Origin: Maritimibacter dapengensis
GTDB lineage: Bacteria; Pseudomonadota; Alphaproteobacteria; Rhodobacterales; Rhodobacteraceae
Assembly (NCBI RefSeq): GCF_019218265.1
Contig: NZ_JAHUZE010000003.1
Location: 372,001-436,000 of the forward strand
DNA: 64,000 nucleotides
Direction of reading: 5' to 3'
A model generated the notes under the pieces. That model made no database searches and was not told where the DNA came from. It saw only the letters and a list, made by a program, of their open reading frames with translations. Below are positions 40,810 to 49,546 of this stretch, piece by piece (position 1 is the first letter of the stretch; each line of letters opens with the position of its first letter). The translations under genes were made by a program, and so were the position numbers.

Positions 40810-40820
40810 AGGTTGCCAAC

Positions 40821-41420
40821 ATGCCTGCAGACCTGATCCTTGCCTCCGGGTCCGAAATTCGTGCCACGCTTCTTCGGAATGCAGGGCTTACGTTCTCGGT
40901 CGTGCCCGCGCGAGTCGATGAAGAGTCGATTCGGGCGGGGATGGAGGCAGAAGGCGCAAGTCCGCGGGACATGGCCGACACCCTCGCGGAATACAAGGCG
41001 CGCAAAGGCGGAACGAAGAACCCTGAGTCGCTGGTATTGGGGTGTGATCAGGTCGCAGCGCTTGGAAAGAACGTGCTGGCGAAACCTGCGACCCCCGACG
41101 AAGCATGCGATCAGCTTTCTCGGTTATCAGGAGAGACTCATCAGCTTTTGTCAGCTGCGGTGATCTATCACCAGAACGAGCCATTGTGGCGACATGTCGG
41201 CGTCGTACGCATGACGATGCGCGCTTTGAGCCAGTCCTACATCGAGGATTACGTGTCACGAAACTGGGATTCCATTCGGCATTCGGTCGGTGCCTACAAA
41301 CTCGAGGAAGAGGGTGTGCGGCTTTTCGCCCAAGTTTCGGGGTCTTACTTTGATGTACTTGGCTTACCGCTCATTGAACTGTTGTCCTATCTCATCGCAA
41401 GAGAAGAGGTGGCGATATGA
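40821..41420 (+). CDS. maf: Maf-family nucleoside triphosphate pyrophosphatase
   Basis: The 199-residue Maf/Ham1-fold protein has LILASGSEIRATLL at residues 5-18, VLGCDQV near residue 72 and WDSIRHSVGAYKLEEEG near 155. These fit the alphaproteobacterial Maf branch, whose signature differs from the SPRR motif of the classical Maf. It probably hydrolyses non-canonical nucleotides. It is the first gene of the maf-aroE-coaE-dnaQ run leaving the proposed origin and is coupled to aroE by ATGA. Confidence 0.9.
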   Translation: MPADLILASGSEIRATLLRNAGLTFSVVPARVDEESIRAGMEAEGASPRDMADTLAEYKARKGGTKNPESLVLGCDQVAALGKNVLAKPATPDEACDQLSRLSGETHQLLSAAVIYHQNEPLWRHVGVVRMTMRALSQSYIEDYVSRNWDSIRHSVGAYKLEEEGVRLFAQVSGSYFDVLGLPLIELLSYLIAREEVAI

Positions 41421-42250
41421 ACGAAGCAGGCAGGCCACTTGCGGCCGTGCTGGTTCCGCCGGGCGAAACCAGCGTGTTGCCGAGCGTATTCCGGGCCTGG
41501 TTCACTGCGACCGGAGTGCACGGACGTTACCTGCTTCTCGAAGTGATGCCCGAAGACTTGGAGCAGGTCATCGCGGCCTTGCCGAAAGCCGGTTTCATGG
41601 GGCTGCATGTCGCGCCCGCCTATCAGCATCAGATCATGGACGTTGTCGACATCATCACCGACCGCGCTGCGCTCATGTCGGGCGTCAACACCATCATTTT
41701 TCGTAAGGACGGAAAGTTTCACGGCGACAATACTGATGGGTACGGCTTCATCGAGAATCTGCGTCAATCGGTACCGGACTGGAATCCCAAGGCGGGCCCC
41801 GCTGCAATCTATGGCGCCGGTCGTGCTGCGCGGGTCGTGGTCACGGCTTTGATGGAGGTCGGGGTCGAAGAGATCAGGATAGCGTCGCGGAACCGACCGA
41901 AAGCTGAAATGCTCCGGCATGAATTCGGGTCCAGGATCAAGGTGTTCGATTGGTTGAAAGCAGGCAATCTTGCGGATGGTGCCGGGCTTGTCGTCAACGC
42001 AACTCCTTTGGGGCGTGAGGGAATGTCCGAATTCCGCGTGCCAATGGACGGGCTCGCTCCGGGGGCGGTCGCTTGTGACCTGACCATCAATCCTCCTGAC
42101 ACCCGGTTCTTGCGCCAATCGGCGGCGTATGGCTGTCGCGTGGCCGATGGGGTCGGAATGCTCCTCTATCAGGCGGCTCCAAGTTTCGAGCGCTGGTTCG
42201 GGCAACGTCCACCCGTCGATGACAATATCCGGCAGGCGTTGATGACATGA
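41417..42250 (+). CDS. aroE: Shikimate dehydrogenase-like protein AroE with a substituted active site
   Basis: The 277-residue protein keeps AroE length and fold: NTII near residue 86, DNTDGYGFIENL, a GAGRAARVVV cofactor loop, VVNATPLG and GVGMLLYQAAPSFERWF. At catalytic positions it departs from the family. The usual NVT.PHK segment reads HVAPAYQ (64-70), so the catalytic Lys is Gln70; the SxSP substrate loop reads SVLP (19-22); the Tyr of VYxP is Ile. Shikimate dehydrogenase activity is therefore doubtful. The locus, between maf and coaE with ATGA overlaps on both sides, is the normal aroE position. Confidence 0.8.
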   Translation: MNEAGRPLAAVLVPPGETSVLPSVFRAWFTATGVHGRYLLLEVMPEDLEQVIAALPKAGFMGLHVAPAYQHQIMDVVDIITDRAALMSGVNTIIFRKDGKFHGDNTDGYGFIENLRQSVPDWNPKAGPAAIYGAGRAARVVVTALMEVGVEEIRIASRNRPKAEMLRHEFGSRIKVFDWLKAGNLADGAGLVVNATPLGREGMSEFRVPMDGLAPGAVACDLTINPPDTRFLRQSAAYGCRVADGVGMLLYQAAPSFERWFGQRPPVDDNIRQALMT

Positions 42251-42837
42251 CCTTCATTCTCGGCCTGACCGGCTCCATCGGCATGGGTAAATCCACCACA
42301 GCGCAGATGTTCGCGGAAGAAGGTGTACCGGTCTGGGATGCTGACGCTGCGGTGCATCGGCTATATGCACGCGGCGGCGCGGCGGTCGCACCGATCCGTG
42401 AACTCTGCCCCGAGGCGGTCGTGGATGGAGCCGTAAATCGGCAGGCGTTGAAGGACTGGATCGCACGGGATAGCGCTGCTCTCGCCCAGATCGAAGCCGT
42501 GGTTCACCCACTTGTTGCACAGGATCGTCAGGCGTTCTTGACCGAAACCGACGCAGACATCGTGCTATTGGACATTCCGTTGCTTTTCGAAGGCGGCGGC
42601 GCGGCGGGTATGAATGCAGTCGTCGTTGTCACAGCGCCGTCTGACGTACAGCGCGCGCGCGTGCTCGACCGTGGCACTATGGACGAGGCGACGTTCGAAA
42701 CCATCTTGTCCAAACAAATGCCGGACGCCGAGAAACGCGATCGCGCAGATTACGTGATCGAGACGGTGACACTTGAGAAAGCCCGGGATGCCGTGCGATC
42801 AGTGCTCGAGGATATTCGAGGTAAATTGAATGCGTGA
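42247..42837 (+). CDS. coaE: Dephospho-CoA kinase
   Basis: The 196-residue P-loop kinase starts [19 protein letters not shown] (Walker A at residues 8-15). It then has [21 protein letters not shown] and [11 protein letters not shown]. It carries out the last step of coenzyme A synthesis. It starts in the ATGA of aroE and overlaps dnaQ by 8 bp. Confidence 0.96.
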   Translation: MTFILGLTGSIGMGKSTTAQMFAEEGVPVWDADAAVHRLYARGGAAVAPIRELCPEAVVDGAVNRQALKDWIARDSAALAQIEAVVHPLVAQDRQAFLTETDADIVLLDIPLLFEGGGAAGMNAVVVVTAPSDVQRARVLDRGTMDEATFETILSKQMPDAEKRDRADYVIETVTLEKARDAVRSVLEDIRGKLNA

Positions 42838-43522
42838 AATCGTGATGGATACGGAAACCACGGGTTTCGATCCAATGACAGGCGACCGTATGGTGGAAAT
42901 CGGCTGTGTCGAGTTGATGAACCACATGCCGACCGGTCGCACGTATCACCAATACATAAACCCGAAACGTGACATGCCCGATGGCGCGTTTCAGGTTCAC
43001 GGGCTGTCCGAAGAGTTTCTACGGGACTTTCCGGTGTTCGAAGAGATCGCCGACGCGTTTCTCGAATTCATCGGAACGTCGAAGCTGGTCATTCACAACG
43101 CGAAATTTGATGTGCCGTTTCTCAATGCCGAACTCGGGTGGTGCAAACGACGTTTGATACCCGACGATCAGGCGATCGACACACTCATGATTGCGCGAAA
43201 GAAGTTTCCCGGAGCGGGCAATTCTCTCGACGCGCTGTGTCGCCGTTTCGGGATAGACAATTCGCACCGTGAGTTGCACGGGGCGTTGCTTGACAGCGAG
43301 ATCCTCGCAGAAGTGTACCTGGAGTTGATCGGCGGGCGTCAGCCTGATCTTGTGCTCGGTGGTGGCGTTGAACGGTCAGCCACGTCTGGCGTGGCTGACA
43401 GCAATTGGCGCCCGCGCCCTAGGCCAGATGCCCTTCCGCCTCGGCTTACCGAAACCGAAACGTCAGCTCACGAGGCTTTCGTCGAGAAGCTGGGGGAAAA
43501 CGCCCTTTGGAAAAGGGCGTGA
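42830..43522 (+). CDS. dnaQ: DNA polymerase III epsilon subunit (3'-5' exonuclease)
   Basis: The 230-residue DEDDh exonuclease has Exo[11 protein letters not shown] at residues 6-15, Exo[13 protein letters not shown] near residue 85 and Exo[18 protein letters not shown] near residue 145. An additional C-terminal segment with a LWKRA end may contact the polymerase alpha subunit. It proofreads replication. It is the last gene of the maf-aroE-coaE-dnaQ run and overlaps coaE. Its final codons form the hairpin of the convergent secB terminator. Confidence 0.96.
   Translation: MREIVMDTETTGFDPMTGDRMVEIGCVELMNHMPTGRTYHQYINPKRDMPDGAFQVHGLSEEFLRDFPVFEEIADAFLEFIGTSKLVIHNAKFDVPFLNAELGWCKRRLIPDDQAIDTLMIARKKFPGAGNSLDALCRRFGIDNSHRELHGALLDSEILAEVYLELIGGRQPDLVLGGGVERSATSGVADSNWRPRPRPDALPPRLTETETSAHEAFVEKLGENALWKRA
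43496..43519 (-). terminator. Intrinsic terminator of secB inside the end of dnaQ
   Basis: The arms CGCCCTTT and AAAGGGCG around a 3-base loop are followed by T4 on the minus strand (GGGGGAAAA on the plus strand). It begins 17 bp past the secB stop and lies in the last dnaQ codons. Confidence 0.7.
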
Positions 43523-43535
43523 TCCTGGAAAAAGG

Positions 43536-44027
43536 TCAATTCGTCGGCGTTGCTTCAGCCTGCTGCCGACGCGCGAGCTCCTGACGGTAGAGGGCCACGA
43601 AGTCGACGTTGTCGAGATTGACCGGGGGAAAGCCGCCATCCCGGGTCACGTCCGATACGATACGGCGCGCGAAGGGGAAAAGCTGACGCGGACATTCAAT
43701 GAGCAGGAATGGGTGAAGCTGATCGTCCGGCACATTCTCGATAAGAAACAAGCCGGCGTATTCCAGCTCGAGAATGAAGAGTTGCGCACCACCGTCTTTG
43801 TTCGTCGATGTAACCTTGTATTTCGTCAGCACTTCATACTGATTTTCAGCCGTGCGTTTCTTGGCATCCATTGCGACTTCAACCTTCAGCTCTGGCTGAA
43901 CTTCGCCCGTGACACCCTTTTGAACGAGGATGTTCTCGAAGGACATATCGCGAATATACTGACCGAGGATCTTCATCCCGATCTGGGGTTGTTGCTGTGC
44001 GGCGCCCGCGCCGTTTTCGTCCGCCAT
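43536..44027 (-). CDS. secB: Protein-export chaperone SecB
   Basis: The 163-residue protein has the SecB core: QIGMKILGQYIRDMSFENIL, LEYAGLFLIENVPDDQLHPFLLIECPRQLFPFARRIVSDVTRDGGFPP split over two strands, then DFVALYRQ. As a tetramer it keeps preproteins unfolded for SecA. Convergent with dnaQ, as at the same locus in other alphaproteobacteria. It starts at the ATG after GGAGG (44034-44039). Confidence 0.96.
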   Translation of the reverse strand: MADENGAGAAQQQPQIGMKILGQYIRDMSFENILVQKGVTGEVQPELKVEVAMDAKKRTAENQYEVLTKYKVTSTNKDGGAQLFILELEYAGLFLIENVPDDQLHPFLLIECPRQLFPFARRIVSDVTRDGGFPPVNLDNVDFVALYRQELARRQQAEATPTN

Positions 44028-44129
44028 TTCCGGCCTCCTGAATGAAATCTCGCGACTTTCTATCAGCTAGGCTGACGGGCCTCAACGCCCACCCTTTCCT
44101 CGCCGATCGTCGCAGGCTATCAGCGAAGA

Positions 44130-44651
44130 ATGAAAGACATGATACCCGCCTGGATCGACGGCGAACTGAGGCCGGTCGAAAAAATTGCTGCTCACCTCAA
44201 TGGGCTGCGCCACAGGGCGGTGTCGGTGTTTCTGGTTCACGACGACGAGATCCTGATACAGCAGCGTGCGGCCGGAAAATATCATACGCCGGGCCTCTGG
44301 GCGAACACCTGTTGCACCCACCCATCATGGAACGAAACGCCTGAAGACTGCGCGGTGCGGCGATTGGCCGAAGAACTTGGAATCTCGGGAGTCTCACCGA
44401 TCTGGAGAGATCAGATCGAATACCGAGCCGAGGTCGGCGGAGGGATGATTGAACACGAGGTCGTGGACCTGTTTCTGGTTCAGACCGACAAACGCCCGGC
44501 GCTGACACTAAACCCTGATGAGGTTGATGGCGTGCGCTGGATCGAGCTGGCGGAACTTGAGCGAGAAGTTGCAACGCATCCGGAACGCTTTACGCCCTGG
44601 CTGCGCATTTACCTCGCAGACCACAAGTTGTCAGTGTTTGGTCCAGCCTGA
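44130..44651 (+). CDS. idi: Isopentenyl-diphosphate delta-isomerase, type 1
   Basis: The 173-residue nudix-fold isomerase has the type 1 signature Cys in NTCCTHP, the nudix-like VRRLAEELGI and the EHEVVDLF segment with the catalytic Glu. It interconverts IPP and DMAPP for quinone and carotenoid precursors. The first methionine is used, though MIPAWIDG three codons later is possible. It overlaps the convergent fxsA by 21 bp. Confidence 0.95.
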   Translation: MKDMIPAWIDGELRPVEKIAAHLNGLRHRAVSVFLVHDDEILIQQRAAGKYHTPGLWANTCCTHPSWNETPEDCAVRRLAEELGISGVSPIWRDQIEYRAEVGGGMIEHEVVDLFLVQTDKRPALTLNPDEVDGVRWIELAELEREVATHPERFTPWLRIYLADHKLSVFGPA

Positions 44652-45128
44652 CGGGCCCTGGACCGGCGTATGTGTCGGCTTTTTGTCGGGCGTCACATCT
44701 TCGAACTCACCGTCAATCACATCCTCGCCAGGTCGATGCGGGCGATGGGTCTCGTGAACCGTGAAACTGGAATAGCTCTGCACTTTGATCCGCTTCTTGA
44801 TTTCGCGAAACGCGAAGGCGCGGAAAGCCGGTATCAAAAGCAAGAACCCGACGGTGTCGGTGAAAAAGCCGGGAGTAAGCAGGAGTGCGCCTGAAAAAAG
44901 GATCATTGCGCCATGCGCTAACGGCTCGGACGGATCGGAAAGCTGGTTGAAGCTGTCACGCACCTGACCCAAAGCCAACGCACCCTGTTGACGAACCATC
45001 CAGGAACCGATGATCGCCGTAACCAGAACGATCAGCAGTGTCGGCCACAGGCCGAGCCAACCACCGACCTGAATGAACAGGCCGATTTCAATGAGCGGAA
45101 CCGCGATGAACGCAAACAGAAGCCACAT
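44631..45128 (-). CDS. fxsA: FxsA family membrane protein
   Basis: The 165-residue protein has three or four hydrophobic segments near the N-terminus (LLFAFIAVPLIEIGLFI; LWPTLLIVLVTAIIG; GALLLTPGFFTDTVGFLLLIPAF). The last contains the diagnostic PGFFTDxxG motif. FxsA was first noted for easing F-plasmid exclusion of phage T7; the general role is unclear. I start at MWLLFAF with GAGGA upstream. The C-terminal 50 residues are hydrophilic and acidic. Confidence 0.9.
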   Translation of the reverse strand: MWLLFAFIAVPLIEIGLFIQVGGWLGLWPTLLIVLVTAIIGSWMVRQQGALALGQVRDSFNQLSDPSEPLAHGAMILFSGALLLTPGFFTDTVGFLLLIPAFRAFAFREIKKRIKVQSYSSFTVHETHRPHRPGEDVIDGEFEDVTPDKKPTHTPVQGPSGWTKH

Positions 45129-45233
45129 GGCATCCTCATTCAAGTATTGCGGGCCAGTGGACTTGGCCCGAGCCAATGCCTACATATGGCTCAACGGCGC
45201 CCGTTTCAAACCGCGTCCCGAAAAGAGGTAAGA

Positions 45234-45896
45234 ATGTCAACTCCCGTCATCCAACTGATCGTCCTCGCCGCGATCGCAATTTTCCTGATCCTGCGCCTGC
45301 GTGACGTGCTGGGAACGCGCGAAGGGTTCGAAAAACCCGTGGTGACACGCGACGAAGCGACGCGCATCAAGAACCGCGACCGGTTCGAGGTGATTGAAGG
45401 TGGCCCGGATACCGACATCACAGACCACGTTGAAGACGGAAGCGACAATGCCGAGGCGTTGGCTCAGATGAAATCCGCCGAGCCGAGTTTCTCGGTCAGC
45501 GAGTTTCTGGGGGGCGCACGTGGCGCATACGAGATGATCCTGATGAAATTCGAAGCCGGCGAGATGGCTGCGATCCAGCCCTTCCTGTCGACCGAAGTCT
45601 ATGAAAGCTTCGCGACAGTGGTCGAAGAGCGCGAGAAACAGGGGCTGACTATTGATGCGAATTTTGTCGGCGTCCGCGAGATGAAGCTCGTAGAGGCCGA
45701 GTTCGATCCGGAAACCAGTGAAGGCGAAATCACCGTCAAATTCGTGGGAGAACTGACCTCGGTCGTGCGTGACAAGAGCGGCGAGATTGTCGAGGGAAGC
45801 CCGAACGAGGTGAAGAAGCAGAAAGACATCTGGACTTTCGCCCGTATCATGGGATCGGACAACCCGAACTGGCAACTGGTCGCAACGGGCGGTTGA
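45234..45896 (+). CDS. Tim44/TimA-domain membrane-anchored protein
   Basis: The 220-residue protein has an N-terminal membrane helix (IQLIVLAAIAIFLILRL). A Tim44-like domain starts around residue 85 (FLGGARGAYEMILMKFEAGEMAAIQPFLSTEVYESF), with VRDKSGEIVEGSPNEVKKQKDIWTF at the end. The family is bacterial kin of the mitochondrial import factor Tim44; in alphaproteobacteria it acts at the inner membrane. The ATG at 45234 follows AAGAGGT. One base separates it from mltA. Confidence 0.88.
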   Translation: MSTPVIQLIVLAAIAIFLILRLRDVLGTREGFEKPVVTRDEATRIKNRDRFEVIEGGPDTDITDHVEDGSDNAEALAQMKSAEPSFSVSEFLGGARGAYEMILMKFEAGEMAAIQPFLSTEVYESFATVVEEREKQGLTIDANFVGVREMKLVEAEFDPETSEGEITVKFVGELTSVVRDKSGEIVEGSPNEVKKQKDIWTFARIMGSDNPNWQLVATGG

Positions 45897-45897
45897 G

Positions 45898-46938
45898 ATG
45901 CGCGCGGTCGCGTGTCTCGTCGCCGCGGTCATCGCGTTCGCAGGGCCCGCCCGCGCCGAATTGGACGAAGCCGAGATCGCAATTCTCCCGTTCGAAGACC
46001 TGAACGGTTGGCAACAAGACGACCACCATGCCGCGCTCGAGGCTTTTCTGCACACCTGCGAATTGTTGGACGATCCTCAATGGCGGCCAGTCTGTGCGCT
46101 GGGCTTTGGGTTCCAGGGACCTCCGAAGAATTTTTTTGAACTTTTCTTTCGTCCGGTCCTGATCGAGGACGGACAGCAACCCCTTTTCACCGCATATTAC
46201 GAGCCGGAAATCCCTGGCTCGCTTTCGCGAAGCTACCGGTTCAACGTCCCAGTCTACCGTATGCCACGCGAGGTCGCGTCGGGGGCGCGGAACTATACCC
46301 GTCAGCAGATCGAAGAGGATGGAATCCTTGCCGGACGTGGGCTGGAAATTGCCTGGGTCGAAGACCCGGTCGATCTCCAATTTCTGCAAATTCAGGGTTC
46401 AGGGCGGATCAGGCTGCCTGATGGATCGTCGCTGCGTCTGGGCTTCGGTGGGCACAATGGCCACACGTTCAAATCGCTCGGCGATGAACTTGTGCGCCGT
46501 GGCGTATATGACAAGCACCAGGTCTCGGCGGCGGTCATCAAGAATTGGGTGCGGCGCAATCCGACGGAAGGCCGCGGTCTCCTGTCGCACAACCCCTCCT
46601 ACGTCTTCTTCGTGAAACGCGAGCATTTGCAGCCCGAAAGTGGCCCGGTCGGCGCGATGAACCGGGCAATCACTGCGCATCGGACGCTCGCCGTTGATCC
46701 AGCGTTCACCCCTTTGGGCGCACCGGTTTGGATCGAAAAAGAAGGTGCACAACCATTCTCCCGCCTCATGGTCGCGCAGGACACAGGATCGCGGATCAAA
46801 GGGGCGCAGCGCGCTGATATTTTCTGGGGCACGGGTGACCTGGCTGGAAAGGAAGCCGGGCGGATCAAAGACGCCGGACGAATGGTCGTACTGCTCCCGA
46901 TACAACGTGCGTATGCGATCGCACCGGAGGAGGACTAG
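45898..46938 (+). CDS. mltA: Membrane-bound lytic murein transglycosylase A (MltA)
   Basis: The 346-residue protein has a Sec signal (VACLVAAVIAFAGPARA), the MltA domain (FTAYYEPEIPGS, EIAWVEDPVDLQFLQIQGSGRI, LGFGGHNGHTFKSLG) and a C-terminal 3D domain with three aspartates in QDTGSRIKGAQRADIFWG. It cleaves peptidoglycan glycan strands to 1,6-anhydro-MurNAc products, whose recovery the AmgK/MurU pair at 0.2-1.9 kb could serve. Coupled to the Tim44-domain gene upstream and smr downstream. Confidence 0.95.
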   Translation: MRAVACLVAAVIAFAGPARAELDEAEIAILPFEDLNGWQQDDHHAALEAFLHTCELLDDPQWRPVCALGFGFQGPPKNFFELFFRPVLIEDGQQPLFTAYYEPEIPGSLSRSYRFNVPVYRMPREVASGARNYTRQQIEEDGILAGRGLEIAWVEDPVDLQFLQIQGSGRIRLPDGSSLRLGFGGHNGHTFKSLGDELVRRGVYDKHQVSAAVIKNWVRRNPTEGRGLLSHNPSYVFFVKREHLQPESGPVGAMNRAITAHRTLAVDPAFTPLGAPVWIEKEGAQPFSRLMVAQDTGSRIKGAQRADIFWGTGDLAGKEAGRIKDAGRMVVLLPIQRAYAIAPEED

Positions 46939-46939
46939 T

Positions 46940-47527
46940 TTGGCCCGTCGAACGCCTCGTAATTTGAGTGATGAGGAGCGGGCCTTGTGGGAGAAGGTCG
47001 TGCAAGACGCAACACCGCTTCATCCAACGCAGCCCGCGACGGAAAGTGCAGAAAAGGCTCTTATCCAGCCTATAACGGTTACGAGTTCACCACGTTTCAG
47101 AATCGGGCAGAAGGCCAAGGTTGCTCCTCCCGCGCATGACACCGCGGCCCCGATCAACGAGCAGGTCGCCGCCCAACCGGTGGTGATGGATCGAAAACGG
47201 TTCCAAAGAATGAAGCGTGGGCAGATGAAGCCGGAGGCGAGGATCGACCTGCACGGCATGACGTTGGCGCAGGCGCACCCGGCGCTGATCGGTTTCATCC
47301 TCGAGGCAGTAGCGGATGGTCGGCGGTTCGTCCTGGTCATCACCGGAAAGGGCAAACCGCGCCACGACACTGGACCAATCCCCGAACGCCACGGCGCGTT
47401 ACGTCATCAGGTCCCCCACTGGCTGAGAACCCCGCCTCTCAGGCCACATGTGCTGCAATATACGGAAGCGCATGCGAAACACGGTGGCATGGGTGCGTAC
47501 TACGTTTACTTGAGGCGGCAGCGCTGA
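46940..47527 (+). CDS. Smr-domain protein
   Basis: The 195-residue protein has a low-complexity N-terminal half and a C-terminal Smr domain with DLHGMTLAQAHPAL near residue 105 and VLVITGKGK near 135. It ends GGMGAYYVYLRR, the usual family ending. Smr domains are linked to nucleic-acid nicking or RNA cleavage in MutS2 and related proteins. The start is a TTG with GGAGGAGG seven bases before it; no ATG occurs nearby in the frame. mltA ends directly before it. Confidence 0.9.
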   Translation: MARRTPRNLSDEERALWEKVVQDATPLHPTQPATESAEKALIQPITVTSSPRFRIGQKAKVAPPAHDTAAPINEQVAAQPVVMDRKRFQRMKRGQMKPEARIDLHGMTLAQAHPALIGFILEAVADGRRFVLVITGKGKPRHDTGPIPERHGALRHQVPHWLRTPPLRPHVLQYTEAHAKHGGMGAYYVYLRRQR

Positions 47528-47572
47528 AACGTACGGGACGGGGGCCTAAGCGCGACTTTCTCCTTAGGCAGG

Positions 47573-48883
47573 TCAAAGCATGTAGCGGCTGACATCCGCG
47601 CTTTGCATCAACTCGCCGAGATTCGCCTCGACAAAACCTGCGTCTACAGTGATTTCCTCGCCCGCCTTGTCGGGGGCGTTGAAGCTGAGTTCCTCGAAGA
47701 CTCTTTCCATGACGGTGTACAGCCTCCGAGCGCCGATGTTCTCGACCGACGTGTTCACCTCGGCAGCGATCCGGGCGAGCGCCTTGATCCCGTCTTCAGT
47801 GAACGTCACGGTCACTTCTTCGGTCCCCATGAGCGCGGAATACTGGCGGGTCAGCGCGTTGTCGGTTTCTGTCAGAATCGCAACAAAGTCGTCTTCGGTC
47901 AGCGCGCGCAACTCGACCCTGATCGGTAACCGGCCTTGAAGTTCCGGCAAGAGGTCCGAGGGCTTGGCGATGTGAAAAGCGCCAGAGGCGATGAACAATA
48001 TGTGGTCGGTCTTGACCGGACCATGCTTCGTCGAGACCGTCGTGCCCTCGATCAAAGGGAGCAGGTCGCGCTGAACGCCTTCGCGACTTACATCACCACC
48101 ACGCGCATCGGAGCGCGCACACACCTTGTCGATTTCATCGAGAAATACGATGCCGTTCTGTTCGACACTTTCCAACGCCGCCTTGTTCACGCTCTCGTCG
48201 TCCAAAAGCTTGTCGGCTTCTTCACCCATAAGAATGTCGTAGCTTTCCGCCACGCTCATCTTCTTCCGCACGGTTCGACCACCGAAGGCTTTTCCGAAAA
48301 TGTCGCCCAGATTCATCGCGCCCATCGACATTCCGGGCTGGCCGGGAATGTCCATCATCGGCAGACCGCCGCCCGATTGATCCTGAACGTCAAGCTCGAT
48401 CATGGTGTCATCGAGCTCGCCACTTCGAAGCTTCTTTCGGAACATCTCGCGCGTCCCGTCGCGAGCACCGTCGCCTGCCAGAGCCGAGATCACGCGTTCC
48501 TCGGCATTGTGCTCGGCCGCGGATTTGACCTCGTCCCGCATATATTCGCGCGTCTGGATGATCGCACTATCCACCAGATCTCGGACGATCTGCTCGACAT
48601 CGCGTCCAACGTAACCCACCTCGGTGAATTTGGTGGCTTCAACTTTAATGAACGGAGCGCGGGCGAGTTTGGCAAGTCGCCGGGAAATCTCGGTCTTGCC
48701 GACGCCCGTCGGCCCGATCATCAGAATATTCTTCGGGTAGACTTCGTCGCGCAGATCGTCGGACAGCTGCTTGCGCCGCCATCGGTTGCGCAGCGCCACG
48801 GCGACCGCGCGTTTTGCGTCACGTTGGCCGATGATGAAACGGTCGAGCTCACTCACGATCTCGCGGGGGGTCAGGTCGGTCAT
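47573..48883 (-). CDS. hslU: ATP-dependent protease ATPase subunit HslU
   Basis: The 436-residue AAA+ protein has the N-terminal [17 protein letters not shown], Walker [17 protein letters not shown] near residue 55 and the GYVGRDV pore loop. An I-domain insert (residues about 110-240), Walker [12 protein letters not shown] near 250 and the C-terminal [15 protein letters not shown] follow, the end that docks into HslV. It unfolds substrates for HslV, encoded 9 bp upstream. Confidence 0.97.
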   Translation of the reverse strand: MTDLTPREIVSELDRFIIGQRDAKRAVAVALRNRWRRKQLSDDLRDEVYPKNILMIGPTGVGKTEISRRLAKLARAPFIKVEATKFTEVGYVGRDVEQIVRDLVDSAIIQTREYMRDEVKSAAEHNAEERVISALAGDGARDGTREMFRKKLRSGELDDTMIELDVQDQSGGGLPMMDIPGQPGMSMGAMNLGDIFGKAFGGRTVRKKMSVAESYDILMGEEADKLLDDESVNKAALESVEQNGIVFLDEIDKVCARSDARGGDVSREGVQRDLLPLIEGTTVSTKHGPVKTDHILFIASGAFHIAKPSDLLPELQGRLPIRVELRALTEDDFVAILTETDNALTRQYSALMGTEEVTVTFTEDGIKALARIAAEVNTSVENIGARRLYTVMERVFEELSFNAPDKAGEEITVDAGFVEANLGELMQSADVSRYML

Positions 48884-48892
48884 ATCCGCCTC

Positions 48893-49450
48893 TTATTTGG
48901 AGATTTTTTCAACGGTCAGGTTGCCGTTGGTGTAAACGCAAATGTCAGAGGCAATCGCCATCGCTTCGCGAGCGATCGTCTCGGCGTTCTTGTCGGTGTC
49001 GATCATGGCGCGCGCCGCGGCGAGGGCATAGTTCCCGCCCGATCCGATCGCGGCCACGTCATGTTCCGGCTCGAGCACGTCGCCTGCACCGGTCACGACG
49101 AACAGATCCGTTCCATCCGTCACGATCAGCATGGCCTCGAGTTTCTGAAGGTATTTGTCGGTGCGCCAATCCTTGGCCAGTTCGACACAGGCACGAGCCA
49201 GCTGGCCAGGCGTTTGCTCAAGCTTGGTTTCAAGCCGTTCAAGCAAGGTGAAGGCATCGGCCGTCGAACCTGCGAAACCTGAGACAATGTCGTACCCGCC
49301 CGGCGAAAGTCTACGGACCTTACGGGCCGAACCTTTGATTACGGTGTCGCCCAGGCTTACCTGCCCGTCGCCTGCAATCACCACTTCACCACCCTTGCGC
49401 ACGCCGCAAATCGTGGTGCCGTGCCAACCCGGGAATTCGTTCTCGGCCAT
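48893..49450 (-). CDS. hslV: ATP-dependent protease proteolytic subunit HslV
   Basis: The 185-residue Ntn-hydrolase has the propeptide [11 protein letters not shown], then the catalytic Thr12 of TTICGVRKG after autoprocessing. [11 protein letters not shown] and the conserved [15 protein letters not shown] follow. It forms the core of the HslVU protease. I start at the ATG with AAAGGAGG upstream; the open frame runs on for 250 codons but only as antisense to the divergent neighbour. First gene of hslV-hslU. Confidence 0.97.
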   Translation of the reverse strand: MAENEFPGWHGTTICGVRKGGEVVIAGDGQVSLGDTVIKGSARKVRRLSPGGYDIVSGFAGSTADAFTLLERLETKLEQTPGQLARACVELAKDWRTDKYLQKLEAMLIVTDGTDLFVVTGAGDVLEPEHDVAAIGSGGNYALAAARAMIDTDKNAETIAREAMAIASDICVYTNGNLTVEKISK

Positions 49451-49546
49451 GATGCCTCCTTTGGCTTTTCGCTTATATGGACCCCCGGTGATGCCGCGAC
49501 AACCACCGCGCTTGACCCGGCGCGGCGCACGGCTAGGGTCCGGCGC

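Larger units (their letters stand above)
40288..40820. other. oriC: Probable chromosomal replication origin (oriC) between rho and maf
   Basis: These 533 bp hold no convincing gene. They contain A+T-rich blocks at about 40441-40490 and 40566-40660, and several DnaA-box-like sequences: TTTTCCACA at 40801, TGTGGATTA at 40627 (one mismatch each), TGTGGATTG at 40495 and CTGTCCACA at 40530 (two mismatches each). Two GATTC (CcrM-type) sites lie at 40683 and 40746. The rho-mnmE-mnmG-rsmG-parA-parB arm and the maf-aroE-coaE-dnaQ arm diverge from here, as around the Caulobacter origin, and two parS sites are within 5 kb. The assignment is inferred; hemE, often next to the origin, is absent. Confidence 0.7.

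Noticed and set aside
40624-40820. Short open frames in the rho-maf gap
   Set aside because: They have no Shine-Dalgarno or recognisable product and lie in a region with origin-like features.
47544-47569. GCCTAAG/CTTAGGC inverted repeat between smr and hslU
   Set aside because: The loop is 12 bases and there is no T-run on either strand, so I do not call it a terminator.
47936-49282. 448-codon plus-strand open frame opposite hslU and hslV
   Set aside because: It is an antisense shadow of two clearly identified genes.
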